Assembly (NCBI GenBank): GCA_041658345.1
Contig: JBBAAK010000001.1
Location: 124,001 to 188,000 of the forward strand
DNA from: JBAZYV01 sp041658345
GTDB lineage: Bacteria; Patescibacteriota; Gracilibacteria; UBA1369; 2-02-FULL-48-14
Direction: 5' to 3'
DNA length: 64,000 bases
The notes beneath the pieces were generated by a model. It did no database searches and had not been told where the DNA came from. It saw nothing but the letters and a program-made list of their open reading frames with translations. Numbering within the stretch: position 1 is the first letter of the stretch; the number at the start of each line of letters is the position of its first letter. Of this stretch, positions 25,029-32,616 are shown one piece after another. The translations under genes and the position numbers were made by a program.

Positions 25029-25606
25029 AAAAAGTGGGGATTTATGCTCGTGTTTCGACCTCAGACAAGGGGCAAGACCTTGAAACACAATTACTTCCCC
25101 TCCGTGACTTCGTAAAGGCCAGAGGTTGGCAAATTCATGAAATTTATACAGACGTGATGAGTGGGTCAAAAGAGTCCCGTCCTTCGCTCGACAAACTCAT
25201 GCAGGATGCTCGTCGAAGAAAGTTTGACGTGGTGCTCGTATATCGTTTCGACAGATTCGGACGCAGTACCAAACATCTCATCAATACTTTAGATTTATTT
25301 TTGAGTTTAGGAATTGATTTTGTCTCCTATGGTGAAAACTTGGATACGTCTACATCTGTCGGTAAGGTCATGTTCACCTTGATCGCATGTTTTGCACAAT
25401 TTGAAAAGGAAATTATCGCCGAGCGAGTCCGATCAGGCCTTGAACGGGCACGCTCTCAAGGGAAACAGCTTGGTAGGCCGAAAGTACGTGTGGATAAAAT
25501 GGCCATCCTGAGGTTGAGGTCGCAGGGCTTATCGGTTAGAGCTATCGCTGATGAGCTTGGCATCTCAAAGACGAAAGTCCATGAACAAATTTTGCTACAA
25601 AAGTGA
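25025..25606 (+). CDS. Small serine recombinase (resolvase/invertase family)
   Basis: 193 residues, the size of Tn3-type resolvases and DNA invertases. Catalytic Ser11 in Y-A-R-V-S-T, the conserved R-F-D-R-F-G-R segment near 76-82, a long E-helix, and a C-terminal helix-turn-helix (L-S-V-R-A-I-A-D-E-L-G-I-S-K). It can cut and rejoin short DNA sites; here it may resolve dimers of the element or invert a segment, though no inverted res/gix-type repeat pair was found next to it. It is distinct from the 559-residue integrase at 28068. Confidence 0.93.
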   Translation: MKKVGIYARVSTSDKGQDLETQLLPLRDFVKARGWQIHEIYTDVMSGSKESRPSLDKLMQDARRRKFDVVLVYRFDRFGRSTKHLINTLDLFLSLGIDFVSYGENLDTSTSVGKVMFTLIACFAQFEKEIIAERVRSGLERARSQGKQLGRPKVRVDKMAILRLRSQGLSVRAIADELGISKTKVHEQILLQK

Positions 25607-25664
25607 GAATTTTTGACTAGTGGTTTTTGATGTTGTATTGTCCGTCCAGTATCTAATTGGGTCT

Positions 25665-26315
25665 ATGGATTTTCCTGAATTTGACGAGAATTTGAAAGAA
25701 CTTATTTACCTTGGTCGTGAGACTGTAGATGTGGAGTTCAAAGGGGCTTTGACGTGGTCAAAAAACTCGACAAATATGTTTATAACGCGAGCAATGATAG
25801 CAATGGCAAACAATCGAGATGGTGGCGTTATAGTCATAGGCGTCAAAGATGACAGTTTCGAACCGATTGGGCTAACTGACACGGAAATAAACTCTTTTGA
25901 CTATGACACTATTGGAAGATTTCTAAATAACTATGCTCAGCCTGCGATAGACTTCACCTTACGGAAAGGCAAGGTAACTCAATCTGATGGGTCAGAAAAA
26001 CTTTTCGTGATCATCCAGATCCAAGAGACAACATACTTGCCTGTAGTATCAACTAAAACTGTTAAGTGGGACCCAACAGCTCCAGAAGTATCAAGTAATT
26101 TGGCTCTTAGGGATGGAGTTGTATATGTTAGATCAAAATCCCCAGTTGAATCGCGGGAGCTTAAAGGGCATAGAGAATGGGTGGATTTTCTGAATTTATT
26201 GATGGATAGACGTCAAGATGAACTAATTGCTAAGATTCCTTGGGGTGTATTTAAGCCAGAAATTCAAAGAAACAATGACCCTGATCAATTTACTCAACAA
26301 CTCAACGGATTATGA
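25665..26315 (+). CDS. AlbA_2 (Schlafen AAA-4 type) domain protein
   Basis: 216 residues from the ATG at 25665 (a GTG at 25620 is possible but the extension is poor). The domain core is clear: V-D-V-E-F-K-G-A-L-T-W, then R-A-M-I-A-M-A-N-N-R-D-G-G-V-I-V-I-G-V-K-D, the E-F-K ... N-x-x-G-G pattern of AlbA_2 domains that bind or cleave nucleic acid in Schlafen proteins and in many prokaryotic regulators and defence genes. The C-terminal part is helical. Its stop overlaps the start of the next gene by 4 bp, so the two products are probably made in equal amounts and act together. Confidence 0.8.
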   Translation: MDFPEFDENLKELIYLGRETVDVEFKGALTWSKNSTNMFITRAMIAMANNRDGGVIVIGVKDDSFEPIGLTDTEINSFDYDTIGRFLNNYAQPAIDFTLRKGKVTQSDGSEKLFVIIQIQETTYLPVVSTKTVKWDPTAPEVSSNLALRDGVVYVRSKSPVESRELKGHREWVDFLNLLMDRRQDELIAKIPWGVFKPEIQRNNDPDQFTQQLNGL

Positions 26316-27046
26316 GCATAGCTACAGACACACTCGCTGAGATAAAAAGTAAGGGCTACTGGAGAATTTTGCTACAGCCCAAGACCTTTGTTGCTAATCT
26401 CATCCCTTCTTTAGAAGAAGCTAAAGATATGATTGTAAATAATAAATTGTCATTAAGGGGGTGGGACTATCCGCATGTAGATAAAGACACAACCTTTGTT
26501 AGCGAAGACAGTGTTGAATCTGTTTGCAACTGGCCAGCAGGTCCAGTATTTGAATATTGGAAATATTTCCTTTCTGGCCAGTTTGTACATTATTTTGGGA
26601 TGAGAGAAGATTGGAGGATTACTCCTGTGGATGCTGAAGAAATTAAAACTAGGTTCCACTTCCCTGATGATGCGAGCGTTATATCCTTCTTGGAAATTTT
26701 TTCTACTATATATACCATAACTGAAATCTACTTGTTTGCCTCAAGACTTGCTCAAAAAGGAGTCTTAGGAGAGTCTTTTCATCTCGAAATTCAATTAAAC
26801 GGCGTCAATGGACGTACACTTTACTTCTCGAACTGGGGTAGAGACCTGAGGACAGTTTACACTTGTAAATTTCAAAATGGCACAATCCTCCTCTCTCAAG
26901 ATATTGATCGTGCCGACATTATTACAAATTACGCAGAACTTGCCCTAAAAGAGATCACTAGATTATTCCATATGTTTGGATGGACAGCAGTAAGTAGGAG
27001 CTTGCTTGAAGATGAACAGAGAAAATTTTTAGAAAGAAGGCTTTAA
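26312..27046 (+). CDS. Unknown partner of the AlbA_2 protein
   Basis: 244 residues, soluble. The N-terminal segment G-Y-W-R-I-L-L-Q-P-K-T-F and L-R-G-W-D-Y-P-H-V looks like a conserved motif of uncharacterised proteins that occur with AlbA_2-type genes; the rest has a helical core (F-L-E-I-F-S-T-I-Y-T-I-T-E-I-Y-L-F) and a beta-rich C-terminal half. No catalytic motif is seen. Overlaps the AlbA_2 gene by 4 bp (ATGA), the best evidence for a two-gene module. A 194-bp gap with an 11-bp direct repeat follows. Confidence 0.65.
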   Translation: MSIATDTLAEIKSKGYWRILLQPKTFVANLIPSLEEAKDMIVNNKLSLRGWDYPHVDKDTTFVSEDSVESVCNWPAGPVFEYWKYFLSGQFVHYFGMREDWRITPVDAEEIKTRFHFPDDASVISFLEIFSTIYTITEIYLFASRLAQKGVLGESFHLEIQLNGVNGRTLYFSNWGRDLRTVYTCKFQNGTILLSQDIDRADIITNYAELALKEITRLFHMFGWTAVSRSLLEDEQRKFLERRL

Positions 27047-27050
27047 TGGC

Positions 27051-27123
27051 TTGTCCCAAAAACCATGTCTGCTAACTGCCAGTCTCCAACCTATAAACCA
27101 TTTGCATTTTTGTTGTCCCAAAA
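27051..27123. repeat. 11-bp direct repeat in the 27.1-kb gap
   Basis: TTGTCCCAAAA at 27051-27061 and 27113-27123. The 194-bp gap holds no reading frame or clear hairpin; the repeat could be a protein-binding site or chance. Confidence 0.3.
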
Positions 27124-27240
27124 TCATTTCTTTTCAGGACGTTGCCCGTTCCTCTATGGAAATCTTTGTGTTCAATTGTTAGACTAACTGTGAGGTTCTG
27201 GAGGTTTTTACAATATTTCACCCACTCCATAAACTAAGAT

Positions 27241-28071
27241 ATGTCATCAACAAAAACTGAAATTTTGGAACATTATAGAGAGATTGACTTTTCGCTGTGG
27301 GAGAAAATTGTGAATACCTCTTGTGACAAGTTACGTAAGCTCAAAACTAATAAGGCGAAGAGGGTTTGGGCCTTGCAACTTTACTCCACTTATCTTCAGT
27401 TAATTGAGGTTTTTTGTATCAACACGTTTGTAGTCGTAGAAAATGTACTTTGGGAGAATCTTTTCTTAAACAATTCAGATCTTAGGAGGAAAATTACTCG
27501 GCGTTTTTATAGCATTCATCAGAATCGGCAGATTTACTCCGATCAGTTCCCGAATTTTCTAATCGAAAACTGGGTATTCGGCATCAAAGAAAAAGAGAAG
27601 ATAAACAATCTACCAAGTAAAATGCACATGTACTCTGTTCTACTTAAAGAGGCGATTGAGGATTACTTGAAGGATTATGATTTTTTGAACGCCTATAAAC
27701 ACGGTTTTCGTGTGAAAAGTCACGGAGAAACGAATTTGACGGCAAAAATAGAGGGGAGAGACTCAAAAGCCTTCCGATTGGCTGCTTATAATTCCAGTAT
27801 CTCTTATTTGAAACGGCAAGATGGCACGATCGTTCAAGAGGATATTCTTTTCAACTGGGAACGGGTTATTCAAAAGGCTTTTTTTCTCCTTAACATGATG
27901 GAGAATATTCAAAAAGTACTGCTTAGCAACGGTGAGGAAATTCTCTTGCAAACTTTAGCCGTTGAAGATGAGGTCGAGTTTTCAAAGTTCTTCGGTTCGG
28001 GAAGGTTCCGTATGCCCTTAACCCATAAAAATACGTCTATTACTTCAGACGCACTCCAAACCAACTCATGA
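27241..28071 (+). CDS. Unknown, largely helical element protein
   Basis: 276 residues, not recognised. Mostly helical and charged; the segment Y-D-F-L-N-A-Y-K-H-G-F-R-V near 147-160 resembles the Asn-x-x-Lys-His-Gly motif seen in some uncharacterised HEPN-like or Abi-like proteins, but the HEPN R-x4-6-H motif is not clear. The C-terminal quarter is acidic. Its stop overlaps the integrase start by 4 bp (ATGA at 28068-28071), so it is coupled to integrase production and could be an accessory recombination or control factor, or a defence gene (inference). Confidence 0.6.
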   Translation: MSSTKTEILEHYREIDFSLWEKIVNTSCDKLRKLKTNKAKRVWALQLYSTYLQLIEVFCINTFVVVENVLWENLFLNNSDLRRKITRRFYSIHQNRQIYSDQFPNFLIENWVFGIKEKEKINNLPSKMHMYSVLLKEAIEDYLKDYDFLNAYKHGFRVKSHGETNLTAKIEGRDSKAFRLAAYNSSISYLKRQDGTIVQEDILFNWERVIQKAFFLLNMMENIQKVLLSNGEEILLQTLAVEDEVEFSKFFGSGRFRMPLTHKNTSITSDALQTNS

Positions 28072-29747
28072 CCACTGATCATAAAAAACTCCGCGTTGCC
28101 GTCTACCTTCGTGTTTCTACAACTGAGCAGGCAGATAAATATGGATTAGACCTTCAAAGGAGGAATATCCTTAATTTTTTGGAGTACCAGAAAGACAAGT
28201 ACACTTTAGATAGGAAGCGTCATATTTATGAAGATATCAACTGTTCAGGAGCGAGTGCGATTGAGGATCGTGAGGGGCTCACACGTCTATTTGAAGATGC
28301 TAAGAAAGGTGAGTTCGATGTTGTTTGCGTTTGGAAGATTGACCGTTTTTTTAGAAAGATCCTTTTCCTATTGGAAGCGATGGAAGAACTTTCTATTCTG
28401 GAAATTTCTTTCATCTCGAGTAGCGAACCTGTGATCGACACTTCGAGTATGATGGGGAAATTCATGATAGGTCTGCTTGGAATTCTTGCAGAGCTTGAAC
28501 GCAACAATATTCTTGAAAGAACTATGGAGGGTAAAATTTCGGCAGCAAACGCTGGGAGATGGCTCGGTGGCAAGTCGATGCCCTACGGCTACGATCCTAA
28601 CGCTGAGGGTAAAATGACTGTCTGTGAAGAGGAAGCCGAGATAGTTCGTCGTATTTTTTCTTGGTTTGTAGATGATCGCTGTACCGTTTACGCAATTCAG
28701 GAAAAACTCAATGCACTCAATATCCCCACCAAAGGTGATATCGTCGCAAATAAAATGAGGTCTGAGGGGAAACTCGTCAAAGAGTTCCGTACAGCAAATA
28801 GAGAAAACTTTTGGCTAGAAAGTACGGTGCGTAAGATTTTGCGTCAGGAGGCTTACTCAGGGGTCTACTACTACAACAAGACCAAGAATGTGCGAGAGAA
28901 AGGCTCAAAAACGATCCGACGTGTGCAGCGCCCCCCTGACGAATGGATCCCGATCATGTGTGAGCAAATCATCGATAGGGTGCGTTCCGATAAAGCTGCA
29001 ATTCTGCTTAAAAATAACGCTACCATATCGTCTAGAAATGCAAAAAAAGACTATCTACTGTCAGGGAAAATTGAGTGTGGTATTTGTGGAGGCAAGTACG
29101 TTGGCTATACTAAAAAGAAATTCAAAGGCAAAAACATCATCGCTGAGTATACGAATTATCGTTGCCGAAAGAAGAACGCCTCATTGAGTTCTGAAAAATG
29201 TTCAAACCGAGAAGTGTCAGGGACTCTGATTGAAGAAAAAATTTGGAAACGAATTGAAGCTCTTCTCCGTGACCCCAAGGCCTTCATCAAGAAGATCGAA
29301 CAGGAAAATACTAGAAAAATTGACGTAGGTGGCGTCAAAAAACAGCTTATGAAAGTCAATGAAGATCTTAATGCACTTTCGGGTGAGCGTGAGCGCATTG
29401 TAGGTCTATTTGAAAGCGGTCTTTCCTATCAAGGGCTGGGTGAAGTCGAAGGAAGACTTAAGAAATTGGACGATAAAAAAACGACACTTCTCAATATGAG
29501 GGATGAGTACAACTCAAAAATCCTTAGTGATGTCCAAAAAGTAGAGCGTCTGAGCAATGCAAAAATGATTGCCTCGAAATACTCAAATATTCTTGACCAG
29601 ATTGACTTCCCTACTAAAAAACAGATCATTCAAGCCTTCGTGAAACGTATCACCTTGTCTCCCGATAAGGTGAAAGTGGAGTTGCTTTTAGCTCCACAGA
29701 AAAACGATAACTTGGAATCCGTATGTGGTGCCGCGGGGCGGAATTGA
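28068..29747 (+). CDS. Large serine integrase
   Basis: 559 residues. N-terminal resolvase domain with catalytic Ser17 (Y-L-R-V-S-T-T-E-Q) and W-K-I-D-R-F-F-R; a recombinase domain (G-G-K-S-M-P-Y-G-Y); a zinc ribbon near 335-385 (C-G-I-C-G ... Y-R-C-R ... K-C-S-N); a coiled coil near 420-500 that in phiC31-type enzymes controls directionality. It joins attP to attB. The last codons and the TGA at 29745-29747 come from the tRNA-Phe gene. In the circular form the frame would instead run on past the core for 26 codons to a TAA at 18783-18785 (about 583 residues). Confidence 0.93.
   Translation: MTTDHKKLRVAVYLRVSTTEQADKYGLDLQRRNILNFLEYQKDKYTLDRKRHIYEDINCSGASAIEDREGLTRLFEDAKKGEFDVVCVWKIDRFFRKILFLLEAMEELSILEISFISSSEPVIDTSSMMGKFMIGLLGILAELERNNILERTMEGKISAANAGRWLGGKSMPYGYDPNAEGKMTVCEEEAEIVRRIFSWFVDDRCTVYAIQEKLNALNIPTKGDIVANKMRSEGKLVKEFRTANRENFWLESTVRKILRQEAYSGVYYYNKTKNVREKGSKTIRRVQRPPDEWIPIMCEQIIDRVRSDKAAILLKNNATISSRNAKKDYLLSGKIECGICGGKYVGYTKKKFKGKNIIAEYTNYRCRKKNASLSSEKCSNREVSGTLIEEKIWKRIEALLRDPKAFIKKIEQENTRKIDVGGVKKQLMKVNEDLNALSGERERIVGLFESGLSYQGLGEVEGRLKKLDDKKTTLLNMRDEYNSKILSDVQKVERLSNAKMIASKYSNILDQIDFPTKKQIIQAFVKRITLSPDKVKVELLLAPQKNDNLESVCGAAGRN
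29708..29738. repeat. attR: P arm plus 13-bp core repeat
   Basis: Arm TAACTTGGAATCC (29708-29720), five bases, then the core TGGTGCCGCGGGG (29726-29738), which is also the tRNA-Phe 3' end. Joining 29708-29738 to 18705-18715 gives a dyad of two 13-bp arms around a 16-bp centre. Confidence 0.8.
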
Positions 29748-29800
29748 ACCACCGACACGGGGATTTTCAATCCCCTGCTCTACCACTGAGCTACCGCGGC
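29726..29800 (-). tRNA. tRNA-Phe (GAA)
   Basis: 75 nt read on the minus strand: acceptor GCCGCGG/CCGCGGC (7 bp), D arm GCTC/GAGC, anticodon stem GGGGA/TCCCC with loop TTGAAAA (anticodon GAA), variable GTGTC, T arm GGTGG/CCGCC, discriminator A73 and encoded CCA. It is intact although the element is integrated at its 3' end, because the element core restores the acceptor end. Confidence 0.95.
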
Positions 29801-29866
29801 AACAGGGCTAGTTTAGCCAAATTTTGCTTAAAGGCAAGTTTCTTATAACAAAAATCGCAAAAGCTC

Positions 29867-29895
29867 TTGCGGTTTGGCATAAAGCGTTTTATACT
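29867..29895 (+). promoter_or_regulatory. Promoter of rpmG
   Basis: TTGCGG (29867-29872), 17-bp spacer, TATACT (29890-29895), 21 bp before the ATG at 29917. Confidence 0.55.
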
Positions 29896-29916
29896 CCTCC
29901 CGCTTTTTCTAATCTT

Positions 29917-30114
29917 ATGGCTAAAGGTAAATCAGTATCGTACGTATGGATCTGTCAGGAAACCAAACAAATTAATGGTTCCGGATGGGCTCAAAGAGAT
30001 AAACTCAAAGACATGGAGCGCTTGATGTACTGTCCAAAGCTTCGCAAAAGGACAAAACATATTGCTAAACCTGTTAAGAAGGGAGGAACGAAAGCTTTAG
30101 CTAACGCCAAGTAA
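29917..30114 (+). CDS. rpmG: Ribosomal protein L33-like, zinc ligands lost
   Basis: 65 residues from the ATG at 29917 (a longer frame from 29824 would cover the promoter). Matches L33 in size, basic charge and the C-terminal pattern L-M-Y-C-P-K-L-R-K-R-T-K-H; the usual two C-x-x-C zinc pairs are reduced to single Cys (W-I-C-Q-E-T and Y-C-P-K), so it is a zinc-free type. A large-subunit ribosomal protein near the E site. It is alone here, outside any ribosomal operon. Its 3' end overlaps the convergent carrier gene by 18 bp. Confidence 0.75.
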   Translation: MAKGKSVSYVWICQETKQINGSGWAQRDKLKDMERLMYCPKLRKRTKHIAKPVKKGGTKALANAK

Positions 30115-30819
30115 GTTAGAAAGCATCTTACCTACAACAAATGCCATTGCTGCGGCGGTTCCGCCTATTAGTGCTGTTTCCGTTCCCGTTGAATACCATT
30201 TTCTGTTTGAAAATTTGGATTTAACCGTGCCAACCACAAATAGTGCCAATAAAGTGGCGATTGATGTGCCTATAAATACCGCTTGATCGCCTAAATTTAA
30301 TATCGTTTGAAGTGAGTACCCAATTAATGGAATAAATCCAATCGTTAAAAAGGCTAAAAATGTAAAAAATGCCCCTTTTACAGGATTTATATTTTCTTCG
30401 ATTATATTGAATTCATAGCGCATTAAAATATTTAGCCATGCTTCTTTGTCTTTTGTGATTACATCTGCTGCACATTTGGTGTTCTTACCTTTAAAGCCAA
30501 GTTCTTCTAATATTTCTTCGAGTTCTTCTCGTTCATGCTCCGGCTTTACAATAAGGTCATTTGCTTCTTTTTCTCGTATTTTTTGCATACGATCTAATTC
30601 AGCTTTGTCACTCAAATATTTGCCAACTGACATTGAGAATCCATCTGCAAAAAGGTTTGCGAATCCCAAAATTAATATAACCGGCGTAGACAAATTCGCT
30701 CCAACCACACCTGCTACTACAGCAAAAGTTGTTACAGCTCCATCTATTCCGCCATACACAAAATCTGGCAACCAGTTGTACGAGACTTTTTGCATCTTTT
30801 TTGATTTCTTTGTTTTCAT
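30097..30819 (-). CDS. VIT1/CCC1 family Fe2+/Mn2+ transporter
   Basis: 240 residues. Membrane protein with the family pattern: D-F-V-Y-G-G-I-D-G-A-V-T-T-F-A-V-V-A-G at about 19-37, a second helix G-F-A-N-L-F-A-D-G-F-S-M, a long cytoplasmic Glu-rich metal-binding segment (about 80-125), then three C-terminal helices ending G-T-E-T-A-L-I-G-G-T-A-A-A. These carriers move iron or manganese out of the cytoplasm. No Fur or MntR site is evident in the short upstream gap. Confidence 0.9.
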   Translation of the reverse strand: MKTKKSKKMQKVSYNWLPDFVYGGIDGAVTTFAVVAGVVGANLSTPVILILGFANLFADGFSMSVGKYLSDKAELDRMQKIREKEANDLIVKPEHEREELEEILEELGFKGKNTKCAADVITKDKEAWLNILMRYEFNIIEENINPVKGAFFTFLAFLTIGFIPLIGYSLQTILNLGDQAVFIGTSIATLLALFVVGTVKSKFSNRKWYSTGTETALIGGTAAAMAFVVGKMLSNLLGVS

Positions 30820-30848
30820 AAAATGTGGCGAGAAAAATTATTTGTGTT

Positions 30849-30854
30849 TACACT
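30849..30854 (+). promoter_or_regulatory. -10 element of xth, leaderless type
   Basis: TACACT ends 6 nt before the xth ATG (30861). Confidence 0.4.
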
Positions 30855-30860
30855 ATAGAC

Positions 30861-31625
30861 ATGAAAATTCTAAGCTTCAATGTGAACGGGATAAGAGCTG
30901 CTCATGCAAAAGGATTTTTAGATTTTTTGGAGGATGAAAGCCCAGACGTGCTTTGCGTGCAAGAGACTAAAATCCAAGCAAATAAAATCACGCAAGAATT
31001 ACGTAATCCGCTTGGATATTTTAGCGAATGGACTTTTGGAGACAGGCCCGGCTATAGCGGAGTTGCCACTTTTTCCAAAGAGAAGGCTTTGCATGTGCAA
31101 AGGGAACTGCAAAATGGTAGGCATGATGCGGAAGGTCGCCTATTACTTACCGAATTCCCCAGTTTTACTCTTGTGAATGTTTACATACCAAACGGTGGAA
31201 TGGGCGAACATCGAGTGTCTTATAAGATGGATTATTACGATGAGCTTCTAGCTTTTTTGGAAAAACTCCGCAAACAAGGCAAGAATTTAATTATTTGTGG
31301 CGATTTTAATACCGCGCACACTGAAATCGATCTTTCGCATCCAAAAGAAAATGAAAATATAAGTGGATTTTTACCGATCGAGCGTGCGTGGATTGATAAG
31401 TTTATAAAGGCTGGCTACGTGGATACATTCCGCCATTTCAACCCTGAGGCCCAAGAGGCTTATACTTGGTGGAGTTACAGAACCGCTGCAAGGCAAAGGA
31501 ATATCGGTTGGAGAATTGACTACTTTTTTGTGAACAAAGAATTTTTGCCACATGTGAAACGCGCCTTTATTTTAAGCGACGTGGAAGGTAGCGACCACTG
31601 CCCGATTGGGGTGGAGGTGGAATAA
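30861..31625 (+). CDS. xth: Exodeoxyribonuclease III / AP endonuclease
   Basis: 254 residues, endonuclease/exonuclease/phosphatase fold. Starts M-K-I-L-S-F-N-V-N-G-I-R-A, with metal ligand Glu in V-Q-E-T-K, G-D-F-N-T-A-H-T-E-I-D, the W-W-S-Y-R segment and C-terminal S-D-H-C-P-I. Removes 3' blocks and cuts at abasic sites in base excision repair. Start at 30861 agrees with the family and with the -10 element; the 12-residue extension from 30825 would include that element. Ends 7 bp from the convergent restriction gene. Confidence 0.95.
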   Translation: MKILSFNVNGIRAAHAKGFLDFLEDESPDVLCVQETKIQANKITQELRNPLGYFSEWTFGDRPGYSGVATFSKEKALHVQRELQNGRHDAEGRLLLTEFPSFTLVNVYIPNGGMGEHRVSYKMDYYDELLAFLEKLRKQGKNLIICGDFNTAHTEIDLSHPKENENISGFLPIERAWIDKFIKAGYVDTFRHFNPEAQEAYTWWSYRTAARQRNIGWRIDYFFVNKEFLPHVKRAFILSDVEGSDHCPIGVEVE

Positions 31626-31632
31626 ATACCGA

Positions 31633-32616
31633 TTACTTAATCGTAAAATTTGTCTCTTTTATTATTTCATGTAGTTCCTTCATCCCAATTAAATGTATTG
31701 GGATTTTCCCTGAGCCCTGAGCTTCTTTTATTGCACTCGACGTAAAGTGACTTGTCGATATTATTACTCCAAAATTATTAAAACTAAGACTACCTCTTAA
31801 GTTAGCCACTTCCTTTCTCCCTACAGAATGTTTCCATCTTTTTACTTGGAATTGATAATTCAGATCAAAACTGAATGTATGTTTTAGAAGTGCATTAACG
31901 TCGACTCCATCGTCCCCACTTTTTTTCGTAACTTTTACATCTAAAAATCCAGTATGAGCTATAAGATTTGCGATTAGATTTTCAAAATCATAAGGATTTA
32001 TAGTTAATAAATTTTTCCTCAAAGATTCAATGTCTATTAATACCCCTTCGTCTATTATGAGTTGTGTTTGAACTTCATCAATCTTTAAATCATCTTGTGA
32101 TATTTCCTTTTTAAAATTCTCATATAATGGGACAAAAGTACCGTTGAAATCTCCGATTTTCACAACTGAGACGTCCGGAAGAATTTGAAATTCAAAAAGC
32201 CAAACCTTTCGTAATTTATTATTGTTATCAATTTGATAGTCTTGATAATGTCTTAGTAAGAATAAAAATCCCATAAATCTATACTGATTAGTGCCCTCTT
32301 TCAAAAATCCCAGGATTGGGATTGCTTTTTCGTTTTGCTCTATTAGTCTTTTATTTGGACCTGACAAAACTTGATCTCCTGCCAATCCAGTGCCTGTATA
32401 GGTCAAAATGTCTCCTTCTATTTCATCTGCATAAGGGTTTTGAATTATATTTTTATTCTCCTCTGCCGAAGTAATCAAAACTATAAAATCAAGTTTGTTA
32501 TCGTACAATTTTGGTCTTATTCCTCCCGAGTTGCCTATGCTTAATGCATACTGCAGCTGATCGTTTGAGTAAACTTCACCAACTTTTAGTGTTTCAGGTG
32601 TTATAAGTTGTTTCAT
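31633..32616 (-). CDS. Type IV (modification-dependent) restriction endonuclease, Mrr-type nuclease
   Basis: 327 residues. The N-terminal part (about 10-105) resembles the SRA/YDG-type modified-base reader of McrA-like enzymes (I-x-x-Y-T-G-T-G-L-A-G-D-Q at about 70-82, followed by G-P-N-K-R-L). The C-terminal Mrr-type nuclease has D-D-G-V-D-V (D239) and Q-V-K (Q257, K259), plus E212 on the first helix: the D...QxK site. It should cut DNA carrying modified cytosines. It overlaps the end of folA by 4 bp, so a restriction gene is translationally coupled to the thymidylate operon. Confidence 0.8.
   Translation of the reverse strand: MKQLITPETLKVGEVYSNDQLQYALSIGNSGGIRPKLYDNKLDFIVLITSAEENKNIIQNPYADEIEGDILTYTGTGLAGDQVLSGPNKRLIEQNEKAIPILGFLKEGTNQYRFMGFLFLLRHYQDYQIDNNNKLRKVWLFEFQILPDVSVVKIGDFNGTFVPLYENFKKEISQDDLKIDEVQTQLIIDEGVLIDIESLRKNLLTINPYDFENLIANLIAHTGFLDVKVTKKSGDDGVDVNALLKHTFSFDLNYQFQVKRWKHSVGRKEVANLRGSLSFNNFGVIISTSHFTSSAIKEAQGSGKIPIHLIGMKELHEIIKETNFTIK

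Larger units (their letters stand above)
18692..29738 (+). mobile_element. 11-kb serine-integrase element inserted at tRNA-Phe
   Basis: Bounded by a perfect 13-bp direct repeat, TGGTGCCGCGGGG, at 18692-18704 (attL) and 29726-29738 (attR). The right copy is the 3' end of tRNA-Phe with discriminator and CCA. All genes inside are on the plus strand and end with a large serine integrase lying against attR. Just inside each end is a 13-bp arm (18703-18715 and 29708-29720) that is the inverted complement of the other, as expected for a split attP. Contents: unknown proteins, a structured RNA, a GHKL-nuclease fusion, a DUF488-resolvase pair, an AlbA_2 protein with partner. No virion or conjugation genes are recognised. 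Confidence 0.85.
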
